From: Caldifarciminota bacterium
GTDB taxonomy: Bacteria; Hydrothermota; UBA3072; WFRC01
Assembly: GCA_015486685.1 (NCBI GenBank)
Contig: WFRC01000167.1
Location: 1 to 6,235 of the forward strand
Length of the DNA: 6,235 nucleotides
Direction of reading: 5' to 3'
This document shows, piece after piece, positions 1 to 4,993 of this stretch (position 1 is the first letter of the stretch; every line of letters begins with the position of its first letter). Under the pieces are notes generated by a model that saw only the letters and a program-made list of their open reading frames with translations, ran no database searches and was not told where the DNA came from. Made by a program: the position numbers and the translations under genes.

Positions 1-1119
1 GACACATTAATTGGAACTATTGGTATCAGACTTATTACCCCTGTAGGTGTTACATTTGACATAGGTGGGCAGTGGGCACTTAATCACTTTGATTTTGTGC
101 CGGATTGGGGATGGCAAGGTGTAAACTCTACACCAGAACACCCAAATTATGACAGTCTTTCAGCTCGTAATCCCATACAGGACTATTACAATCAGGCAGC
201 CCGATGGAGGGTATTCTTAAATATCACATCCACAAATGCACTAATCCCACCTCCAAGACCGCCACCAAAGGGCACTATTATTGTTGAAGTAAAGGATAAA
301 GAAACAGGAGAACCGCTTGTTGCAAACCTTATATTTTCTGATACCACAATTGCTCCGATGATGACAGATTCAGCAGGGCAGTCCTCAATTGCATTACCCC
401 CTGATGTATATAAATTTGATGTAACCAAAGATGGATATAAAACTGCAAGGGTTACAGTTACATTGAAAAAGGATGCAGAGCTGTCTGTGCCTATTACTCT
501 AAACAAGATTTATCATCCAAAGGGCATATTTACAGGGACTGTCATAGATGCCCAGACAAGAAAACCTGTGGCCGCAAAGATTTATATCCTTGAACTGAAG
601 GGTAGACCAGCAATTGTATCGGGCATTGAGACAGGGGTATTTAAGGATACACTTCCTGCTGGGAATTTTACAGTAAAAGTAGAAGCAGAGGGATATGTAA
701 CACAAACCTTCCCGATTGTCATTAGAGACAGAGATACATATATTAAAAATATAAAAATTTACCAAAAACTTGTTGAACATAAAAAGATTACTTTGAAGGG
801 TATACACTTTAATTCAGGGAAAGCCAGTATAAGGCCCGATTCCTACTCTATATTAGATGAAGCAGTTCAACTTCTTAAGGCAAATCCCGATGTTAAGGTT
901 GAAATTGCAGGACATACAGATAGTGTTGGAAGGGCAAGTTATAATCTCAGGCTTTCAGAGGCAAGGGCGAATTCCGTAAGAGATTATATGATTCAACACG
1001 GAATTGAGGCATCAAGGCTTATCGCAAGAGGATATGGAGAAACAATGCCTATTGCCCCAAATACAACAAGGGCAGGCAGGGCGAAGAACAGAAGGATTGA
1101 ATTTATTGTAATAAAATAA
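1..1119 (+). CDS. OmpA-family outer-membrane protein with two Ig-like/carboxypeptidase-regulatory-type repeats (5' end outside window)
   Basis: The frame is open from base 1, so the gene starts upstream; 372 residues are visible. The GTG at 97 is internal, because outer-membrane-barrel-like alternating sequence precedes it. Residues 1-80 look like the end of a beta barrel. A proline-rich linker (about 81-90, PPPRPPP) follows, then two similar beta-sandwich modules at about 90-169 and 175-250. Each has a 'DxxTxxPVxA' type opening and a 'GxYxFxVxxxGY' type ending, like PEGA or carboxypeptidase regulatory domains. Residues 261-372 are an OmpA C-terminal peptidoglycan-binding domain: HFNSGKASI, GHTDSVG (Asp307), LSEARA, GYGETMP and GRAKNRRIEF. 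In this family the conserved Asp and Arg hold the diaminopimelate of peptidoglycan, so the protein probably anchors the outer membrane to the wall. The linker modules presumably span the periplasm. No clear terminator follows the TAA stop. Confidence 0.9.
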   Translation, partial: DTLIGTIGIRLITPVGVTFDIGGQWALNHFDFVPDWGWQGVNSTPEHPNYDSLSARNPIQDYYNQAARWRVFLNITSTNALIPPPRPPPKGTIIVEVKDKETGEPLVANLIFSDTTIAPMMTDSAGQSSIALPPDVYKFDVTKDGYKTARVTVTLKKDAELSVPITLNKIYHPKGIFTGTVIDAQTRKPVAAKIYILELKGRPAIVSGIETGVFKDTLPAGNFTVKVEAEGYVTQTFPIVIRDRDTYIKNIKIYQKLVEHKKITLKGIHFNSGKASIRPDSYSILDEAVQLLKANPDVKVEIAGHTDSVGRASYNLRLSEARANSVRDYMIQHGIEASRLIARGYGETMPIAPNTTRAGRAKNRRIEFIVIK

Positions 1120-1144
1120 AAGTTAAAAAGATAGAGAAAAGGAC

Positions 1145-1172
1145 TTGACAAGGAGATTTCTCTTGGTATACA
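1145..1172 (+). promoter_or_regulatory. Predicted sigma70-type promoter of the ferredoxin gene, extended -10
   Basis: TTGACA at 1145-1150 matches the -35 consensus. After 16 bases comes TATACA at 1167-1172, preceded by TG at 1164-1165, an extended -10. The spacer contains a short near-palindrome, AGGAGA-tt-TCTCTT (1151-1164), which could be an operator or chance. Transcription would start near 1179, just upstream of the ribosome binding site. This suggests the ferredoxin is transcribed separately from the OmpA gene. Confidence 0.55.
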
Positions 1173-1193
1173 TAAGCAAAAAAGGAGGATAAT

Positions 1194-1385
1194 GTGTTAG
1201 TTCCAAAAATTGACGCTGAAAAATGTATTGGTGATGCAGTGTGCACAGCAATATGTCCGGATGTTTTTGAGATGGGGGACGATGATAAGGCGCATGTGAT
1301 AAATCCTAATGGTTGTGATTTATGTGATTGCGAAGAGGCAGCCGATTCTTGTCCCACAGAGGCTATAACTTTGGAAGAAGCTTAA
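1194..1385 (+). CDS. Small ferredoxin, one [4Fe-4S] cluster with an Asp ligand position
   Basis: A 63-residue soluble electron carrier of the monocluster ferredoxin family. The first cluster motif reads CIGDAVCTAICP: Cys11, Asp14, Cys17 and Cys21, with Asp14 where most relatives have Cys. The last ligand is Cys53 in DSCPTEAI. In Pyrococcus furiosus ferredoxin the equivalent Asp14 binds the fourth iron, and Cys21 forms a disulfide with a later Cys. Here the later region has three extra cysteines (41, 44, 46) and none exactly at the usual disulfide position. The start is GTG at 1194: a strong AGGAGG (1183-1188) lies 5 bases upstream, and the overlapping ATG at 1192 reads only two codons before a stop. 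The gene appears monocistronic. Its stop overlaps the stop of the converging downstream gene. The redox partner cannot be told from this context. Confidence 0.93.
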   Translation: MLVPKIDAEKCIGDAVCTAICPDVFEMGDDDKAHVINPNGCDLCDCEEAADSCPTEAITLEEA

Positions 1386-2599
1386 GTTTTAAGTCTCTTT
1401 TTCCGGGCTGCGGGGAAAAGGATATTATTCAATATAAGCCTGTAGCCCGGAGAATGCTTATGTAAAGAAAGATTTGTAGGTGGGTCACCAACAAAATGGG
1501 TATAGTCCTCAGGGTCGTGTCCTCCCAGAAAAGAAAAAGTTCCTTTACCATATTCACCAAATATATATTTTGTCTCTTCTGTCCCGGGAATTTCTCCTAA
1601 TATCACAATATTCTTTTTGAGTTTATCCCTCCTGAAACCTGTATCCTGTCCAAGAAATTCTTTAATTCTATCTGTATGGTCCTGAACGAGTATTGAGGGA
1701 ATAACATCCCTTTTTGCATCAAATTTTCTCAGTGTAAAATGGGCATTTTTACCCCTTTTTGCTGCTTCCCTGGTCACATCTACATCTGAATGCTCATATA
1801 TAAATATACTCTCTATTAAATGGAAATTTGTAAATGCAAGTGTATTATTAAAATTCAACTTTTCCTGGGAGTTGGGGGTAATGCCATCTCCGTCAATTTG
1901 AGGAGGCACTATATCTGTATTACCCGCAGCAAGTGCAATATCAAGGGTAATTGGTGCAGAACACATTGCAAAAAGAAATCCCCCATTCCCAACAAAGTTT
2001 TTAATCTTTTCTGCAACATAATGTTTTAACTGCCATACCTTTTTAAAACCCAATTTTTTTGCCATCTTTTGATTCATTCTTACCATTTTTTTATACCAAT
2101 CTCTATTATGGTATGCGAAATAGAATTTCCCATATTGACCCGTAAAATCCTCGTGGTGTAAATGAAGCCAGTCATAATTATCCAGTTTACCCTTTACAAT
2201 GTCTTCATCCCATATCTGGTCATAAGGAATTTCTGCATAGTCAAGGGCTAATGTCACTGCATCGTCCCAGGGACCTTCTTTTGGGGGGATATAAACAGCA
2301 ATTTTAGGTGCCTTTTCCAGTAAAACCCGTTCCATATTATGTTTTTCAACAACGGCAAAAATATCCTGGACTGCTGTTTCTGAAACAGGTTTATAGGTCA
2401 CGCCCATTAAAGATGCCTTTTTACGAATAGAAGGTAAATCGGGCAAGAGAAAAGAGCCTCCTCTGTAATTCAAAAGCCATTCTGCGTCAAGACCTGATTT
2501 AAGCACATAATATGTAAGCCCATAAGCCTTCAAATGGTCACTCTGAGCATTATCCATCGGTATTAGCAATCTTGATAAAATTAACAATGTTATCCACAT
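1382..2599 (-). CDS. Conserved protein of the group annotated 'asparagine synthetase B'; true function unknown, possibly GATase1-like fold
   Basis: 405 residues. From memory, close relatives occur widely in Bacteroidota and other Gram-negative phyla under the name asparagine synthetase B. I see no N-terminal Cys2 glutaminase domain and no SGGxDS ATP-binding loop, so that activity is not supported. Striking blocks are HLHHEDFTGQYG (146-157), GGFLFAMCSA (206-215) and GGHDPEDYTHFVGDPPT (359-375). A strand, then a sharp turn with Cys213 (FAMCSA), and a later His361 recall class I glutamine-amidotransferase-like folds such as ThuA; this is inference. The N-terminus (residues 1-14) is hydrophobic but lacks the usual basic start, so export is uncertain. 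ATG 2599 is the only usable start: an in-frame stop lies at 2632-2630 and no other ATG, GTG or TTG intervenes. There is no Shine-Dalgarno sequence; see the promoter entry. No metabolic partner is adjacent. Confidence 0.85.
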   Translation of the reverse strand: MWITLLILSRLLIPMDNAQSDHLKAYGLTYYVLKSGLDAEWLLNYRGGSFLLPDLPSIRKKASLMGVTYKPVSETAVQDIFAVVEKHNMERVLLEKAPKIAVYIPPKEGPWDDAVTLALDYAEIPYDQIWDEDIVKGKLDNYDWLHLHHEDFTGQYGKFYFAYHNRDWYKKMVRMNQKMAKKLGFKKVWQLKHYVAEKIKNFVGNGGFLFAMCSAPITLDIALAAGNTDIVPPQIDGDGITPNSQEKLNFNNTLAFTNFHLIESIFIYEHSDVDVTREAAKRGKNAHFTLRKFDAKRDVIPSILVQDHTDRIKEFLGQDTGFRRDKLKKNIVILGEIPGTEETKYIFGEYGKGTFSFLGGHDPEDYTHFVGDPPTNLSLHKHSPGYRLILNNILFPAARKKRLKT

Positions 2600-2605
2600 A
2601 TAAAT

Positions 2606-2633
2606 ATTATAATAATAAAAATAAAAATGTCAA
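2606..2633 (-). promoter_or_regulatory. Consensus sigma70 promoter placed for a leaderless transcript
   Basis: Reading the minus strand, TTGACA (2633-2628) and TATAAT (2611-2606) are both perfect consensus hexamers, 16 bases apart. A start 6-8 bases below the -10 falls at 2600-2598, on the ATG of the minus-strand gene at 2599. The sequence before that ATG is almost pure A/T with no purine-rich ribosome binding site. Together these predict a leaderless or nearly leaderless mRNA. Confidence 0.65.
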
Positions 2634-3003
2634 CCCGGGATAATAGTTGTCTTTCCCCCAAAAATTTTAGTGTAACATTCTGTAATATAAATATAGCAGA
2701 CGAAATAGGATAAAATATGGTTGGGAAATTTTCATTTAAGGAGATGTAAAAAAATTATGAAAAATGCAATCGTCCGCAATAGTTGTAGGGGCATGGGGCG
2801 CAATGTTCCCATTGAAAGACTATCCTTAATAACTTTGAGATAAACCTACAATTTAATGCGTAGGTTCATAGGTAAAGAAGAAAAATGTCAAAAAATGGGG
2901 GGTAGGCAACCGTTTTCATTTATAAAAAAGAAAAAAGGGTTGATTTTTGGAAAAAGGAGTATATATATCTAGATAGAGTTTGTTGAGTTAAAAAATGATA
3001 AAA
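2634..3003. other. AT-rich noncoding spacer, no gene recognised
   Basis: No convincing gene, tRNA or terminator is visible. It contains a weak hairpin, AACCTAC (2843-2849) with GTAGGTT (2860-2866) around a 10-base loop. A 28-codon frame at 2757-2843 has a distant AAGGAG upstream, but it overlaps a G-rich stretch (2776-2805) that looks like a dispersed-repeat remnant. The spacer separates the divergent minus-strand gene from the repeat arrays upstream of ridA. Confidence 0.5.
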
Positions 3004-3005
3004 CC

Positions 3006-3071
3006 CGTGAGGCGTAAGGCGTGAATCGTGAAATGAGAGAGGCCGTAAAGCGTAAGACGTAAATCGTGAAT
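3006..3071 (+). repeat. Two arrays of phased 7-bp CGTRANN repeats
   Basis: Four contiguous heptads occupy 3006-3033 (CGTGAGG, CGTAAGG, CGTGAAT, CGTGAAA). Four more occupy 3044-3071 (CGTAAAG, CGTAAGA, CGTAAAT, CGTGAAT). The 29-base blocks 3004-3032 and 3042-3070 match at 24 positions and are offset by 38 bases. The following DNA to about 3100 continues as a degenerate GTGAGAA-like pattern. The opposite orientation of the same heptad appears at 3226-3260. Confidence 0.8.
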
Positions 3072-3146
3072 AGTGGAAGTGAGAACTAAGAAGTGAGAAG
3101 TTGAGGGTTCAAGGTGAAAAACAACAAAATAAACGAAATGAATTTA

Positions 3147-3177
3147 TCCCGTGAAATGTGAAACTATTTCATCGGGA
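3147..3177. repeat. Hairpin of the 'ATCCCGT' family, copy 1
   Basis: TCCCGTGAAAT (3147-3157) pairs with ATTTCA and CGGGA (3166-3171 and 3173-3177). This gives an 11-bp stem with one bulged T (3172) and an 8-base loop. It lies between the two oppositely oriented heptad arrays. No T-run follows, so it is not a standard terminator. It shares its outer stem, but not its inner stem, with the hairpin at 4942-4972. Confidence 0.7.
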
Positions 3178-3199
3178 CGAGATAAACGAGAAGAGTAGG

Positions 3200-3260
3200 C
3201 ACGAGTTACAGTCACGAAACACGGTTTTTACTTTTTACGCCTTACGATTTACGGTTGACG
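3200..3260 (-). repeat. Inverted heptad array upstream of ridA
   Basis: Read on the minus strand, 3260-3226 is five in-phase heptads: CGTCAAC, CGTAAAT, CGTAAGG, CGTAAAA, AGTAAAA. Stretches are exact reverse complements of the forward arrays, for example 3244-3253 against 3058-3067 and 3237-3245 against 3014-3022. The whole of 3004-3260 therefore forms a large imperfect inverted repeat. The part 3200-3230 matches 4889-4919 at 25 of 31 bases. Confidence 0.75.
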
Positions 3261-3283
3261 GTTTTTTAAACTTTGAATTTAAA
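3255..3283 (+). promoter_or_regulatory. Weak candidate promoter for ridA
   Basis: TTGACG (3255-3260) is separated by 17 bases from TTTAAA (3278-3283). The -35 element lies inside the last inverted heptad, so the repeat array may supply part of the promoter. The -10 matches consensus at only four of six positions, and the region is A/T-rich, so chance is possible. Confidence 0.3.
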
Positions 3284-3315
3284 ACTTTTAACTACTACTA
3301 AACAAAGGGGGATAA

Positions 3316-3693
3316 ATGAAAGAAATAATAAACACCAAGAATGCACCTGCACCTGTGGGACCATATTCACAGGCAATAAGGGCAGGCAATTTTCTTTTTA
3401 TCTCAGGCCAAATTGCTATAGACCCTGCCACAGGAAAACTTATTGAAGGTTCTATTCAAAAGCATACAAAAATGATATTCTCCAATATTGGAGCAATTTT
3501 GGAAGAGGCAGGTATGGGTTTTTCTGACATTGTTAAGGTATCAGTGTTTATTCAGGATATGGACAATTTTTCTCCTGTGAATGAAATATATAAAACCTTC
3601 TTTACAGAAAATCCACCTGCAAGAAGTTTCGTTGAAGTTTCCCGCCTGCCCAAGGATGTACCAATTGAGATAGAGGTAATCGCTTATAAATGA
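3316..3693 (+). CDS. ridA: RidA (YjgF/YER057c/UK114 family) 2-iminobutanoate/2-iminopropanoate deaminase
   Basis: 125 residues, the normal length for a full RidA (E. coli 128). RidA proteins are cytosolic trimers that hydrolyse reactive enamine/imine intermediates, such as 2-aminoacrylate released by PLP enzymes, to 2-ketoacids and ammonia. The family signature is intact: GPYSQA near the N-terminus (Tyr17), SGQ (Ser30-Gly31), PPARS with the key Arg103, and LPKDVPIEIEVIA containing Glu118 and Glu120. The residue two after the Arg is Phe105, where E. coli has Cys107; that Cys is not essential for deaminase activity in the family. The ATG at 3316 has AAGGGGG (3305-3311) four bases upstream. The stop forms ATGA with a 36-codon frame leading to dapF, suggesting co-transcription with that gene. 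Confidence 0.95.
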   Translation: MKEIINTKNAPAPVGPYSQAIRAGNFLFISGQIAIDPATGKLIEGSIQKHTKMIFSNIGAILEEAGMGFSDIVKVSVFIQDMDNFSPVNEIYKTFFTENPPARSFVEVSRLPKDVPIEIEVIAYK

Positions 3694-3800
3694 AAACAAA
3701 AAAATTGGATTCAGTCATAAAAAATCAAAAAGCTATTCTTGCCTTTGATTATCAAGTAATTAGGAGAATTGTCAATTGTCAATGCCTGACCCCTTCTTAA
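3690..3800 (+). other. Doubtful 36-codon reading frame linking ridA and dapF
   Basis: ATG 3690 overlaps the ridA stop (ATGA). Its TAA (3798-3800) shares its last base with a dapF ATG at 3800 (TAATG). The predicted peptide is basic at its start and matches nothing I recognise. Its second half covers the direct repeat ATTGTCA-ATTGTCA (3769-3782) that precedes dapF. A purine-rich AGAGG (3672-3676) lies 13 bases upstream. It may serve translational coupling, or be a chance frame. Confidence 0.2.
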
Positions 3801-4579
3801 TGATTGATTTTTTTAAGGGCGAATGTGGCGGTAATGATTTTATTCTCGTTGAAGATGAAAAGTTAGATTATAGTAAGATTGCATCTGAACTTTGCAAAAG
3901 GCATTATTCTATTGGCAGTGATGGGCTGATTGTTTATATTTCAGAAGATAAGGGGTTCAGGATGGAATTTTATAATCCTGATGGGAAAAGGGTGGATTTT
4001 TGTGGTAATGGTGCACTCCTGATTTCACTGTTTGCCTCAGAATATAAAGGAATGGGGAAAGGATTTACATTTCTAACAAATATTGGAGGGATAAAGGCAG
4101 AGGTTAAAACAAAAAGTGTAAGGATAAGATTTCCGAAGATTTCATCAAAAAAAAGAAAATTCAACATTCAGGGATTGAATGGGGTTTTAATGGATGCAGG
4201 TGTTCCACATTTTATTATTCCTGTGGAAAAACTTGAGGATATAGATATAAATACAACAGGGAGAGAAATTGCGCATAATCCCGTTTTTCCTGAATATGGC
4301 GTAAATGTAGATTTCTATAACATCTCCAATAATTATATACGAATGAGAACATATGAAAGGGGAGTTGAATCAGAAACCCTATCCTGTGGCTCAGGTATAA
4401 TGGCTGTAGCAGGTTTTGCCATTGGGGAAAATCTTGTAGATAATCCCTGCAATGTATATACAAAAGGTGGAGAATATTCAGTAGAAAAGATTGGAGATAA
4501 ACTATATCTTGAAGGTGAACCGCATATCATATTTCAGGGAAAGATAAATATAAGGCAGAATGTAGAAGCAAATGAGTAG
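3800..4579 (+). CDS. dapF: Diaminopimelate epimerase
   Basis: PLP-independent racemase that converts LL- to meso-diaminopimelate, for lysine synthesis and peptidoglycan. From ATG 3800 it has 259 residues (E. coli 274). Two pseudo-symmetric halves each give a catalytic cysteine: Cys68 in NPDGKRVDFCGNG and Cys196 in ERGVESETLSCGSG. The substrate-binding start GGNDF (10-14), the GSDG motif (39-42), VPHF (135-138) and the GVNVDF region are also present. The start is ambiguous. The family begins M-x-F-x-K just before GxGNDF, which fits ATG 3800 (MIDFFK). However, the only good ribosome site, AGGAG (3762-3766), is 9 bases before TTG 3776 and 15 before ATG 3782. Those starts would add 8 or 6 residues. 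Initiation at 3800 might rely on coupling to the preceding short frame. It lies downstream of ridA in the same direction. Confidence 0.93.
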   Translation: MIDFFKGECGGNDFILVEDEKLDYSKIASELCKRHYSIGSDGLIVYISEDKGFRMEFYNPDGKRVDFCGNGALLISLFASEYKGMGKGFTFLTNIGGIKAEVKTKSVRIRFPKISSKKRKFNIQGLNGVLMDAGVPHFIIPVEKLEDIDINTTGREIAHNPVFPEYGVNVDFYNISNNYIRMRTYERGVESETLSCGSGIMAVAGFAIGENLVDNPCNVYTKGGEYSVEKIGDKLYLEGEPHIIFQGKINIRQNVEANE

Positions 4580-4581
4580 GT

Positions 4582-4680
4582 GAGGGAAAGAATAAGGGCT
4601 GCCATCTGCCATCTCATATCTCCCAGCATTGTCATTGCGAGCCTGCCAGAGGCAGGCGAAGCAATCTCATTCTTTCCCTC
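4582..4680. repeat. 12-bp perfect inverted repeat enclosing a GTCATTGCGAG element
   Basis: GAGGGAAAGAAT (4582-4593) is the exact reverse complement of ATTCTTTCCCTC (4669-4680). The arms begin three bases after the dapF stop and enclose both the hairpin element 4631-4668 and a direct repeat GCCATCT-GCCATCT. No T-run follows, so a classic intrinsic terminator is unlikely. The layout resembles a small non-autonomous element or a processing structure at the end of the dapF mRNA. Confidence 0.6.
4631..4668 (+). repeat. GTCATTGCGAG...GCAATCTC hairpin element, copy 1
   Basis: The inner stem is GCCTGCC (4641-4647) with GGCAGGC (4651-4657) around an AGA loop. The outer stem is ATTGC (4634-4638) with GCAAT (4661-4665). 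GA on the left and GAA on the right separate the two stems. I recall very similar sequences dispersed between genes in many unrelated environmental bacteria; their role is not known to me. Confidence 0.8.
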
Positions 4681-4681
4681 C

Positions 4682-4711
4682 GTCATTCTGAGCCGAAGGC
4701 GAAGAATCTCG
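4682..4711 (+). repeat. GTCATTCTGAG...GAATCTC hairpin element, copy 2
   Basis: The outer stem is ATTCT (4685-4689) with AGAAT (4703-4707). The inner stem is GCC (4692-4694) with GGC (4698-4700) around a GAA loop. The stems are separated by GA on both sides, allowing tandem G-A pairs. It starts 13 bases after copy 1 ends, in the same orientation. Confidence 0.78.
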
Positions 4712-4753
4712 GGATGGGTGGAATAGTATGGAGTGCGTTCACCAAATAGGATT

Positions 4754-4806
4754 TTCTCTCCATTGATGTCTACCTGTGCGTGTCCGCACGCAGACAGGGG
4801 AGAGGA
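4754..4806. repeat. Compound hairpin: CTCTCC/GGAGAG stem with GC-rich inner stem
   Basis: CTCTCC (4756-4761) pairs with GGAGAG (4799-4804). Inside, CCTGT (4773-4777) pairs with ACAGG (4794-4798), and GCGTG (4778-4782) with CACGC (4787-4791), around a TCCG loop with a two-base AG bulge. The right flank, GAGAGGATTAAGGTGAGGG (4801-4819 by position), is of a kind I recall as a dispersed intergenic repeat. The GC-rich core contrasts with the AT-rich surroundings. Confidence 0.65.
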
Positions 4807-4838
4807 TTAAGGTGAGGGTGAAATCTGTTGTTGCTACA

Positions 4839-4866
4839 ATTTACGAATAACGATCTACGATTAACG
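4839..4866 (-). repeat. Phased 7-bp CGTNANN array, second spacer
   Basis: On the minus strand, four contiguous heptads read CGTTAAT (4866-4860), CGTAGAT, CGTTATT and CGTAAAT (4845-4839). They have the same period and core as the arrays upstream of ridA, and the same orientation as the 3226-3260 array. Confidence 0.7.
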
Positions 4867-4888
4867 AAATTCTTCCGTATTATTTGGA

Positions 4889-4919
4889 CACGAGTCACGG
4901 TCACGCATCACGTTCTTTA
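4889..4919 (-). repeat. Second copy of the CACGAGT repeat found upstream of ridA
   Basis: This block aligns with 3200-3230 without gaps, identical at 25 of 31 positions. Read on the minus strand it continues the CGTGA-type pattern with 6-7 base spacing. As at the first location, it lies next to a heptad array, so the two spacers share a composite repeat unit. Confidence 0.7.
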
Positions 4920-4941
4920 TTATTTTATGTAGGAGGGATTT

Positions 4942-4972
4942 ATCCCGTTAGATGTTTACTATCTAATGGGAT
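4942..4972. repeat. Hairpin of the 'ATCCCGT' family, copy 2
   Basis: ATCCCGTTAGAT (4942-4953) pairs with ATCTAATGGGAT (4961-4972) around a 7-base loop: 12 pairs, one a G-T wobble. The flanks are GGAGGGATTT before and TGAGGGAGGG after. It shares the ATCCCGT outer arm with the hairpin at 3147-3177 but has a different, self-complementary inner stem. Confidence 0.7.
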
Positions 4973-4993
4973 TGAGGGAGGGCATCTTTGTTT

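Noticed and set aside
97..99. GTG at 97 as the start of the OmpA gene
   Set aside because: The frame is open to base 1 with barrel-like sequence, and no ribosome site precedes the GTG.
499..807. Minus-strand frames inside the OmpA gene
   Set aside because: They lie opposite well-supported coding sequence, have Cys- and Phe-rich composition typical of shadow frames, and lack ribosome sites. The same applies to minus-strand frames within dapF and the FIST gene and the plus-strand frame at 1820-2029.
2757..2843. 28-codon frame with AAGGAG (2738-2743) upstream
   Set aside because: The spacing to the ATG is 13 bases, the peptide has no recognisable feature, and the frame crosses a G-rich stretch (2776-2805) resembling dispersed-repeat DNA.
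3100..3115. GGTTCAAG resembling a tRNA T-loop
   Set aside because: No acceptor, D or anticodon stems can be drawn around it.
3004..3260. Possible CRISPR array
   Set aside because: Units are 7 bp and contiguous, with no 23-50 bp repeats and no unique spacers; no cas genes are present.
3481..3492. 12-bp perfect palindrome TCCAATATTGGA inside ridA
   Set aside because: It encodes normal RidA residues (SNIG) and palindromes of this size occur by chance; no evidence of an operator.
4582..4680. Intrinsic terminator after dapF
   Set aside because: The inverted repeat is long and nested, but no T-run follows on the + strand; the bases after it read CGTCATT.
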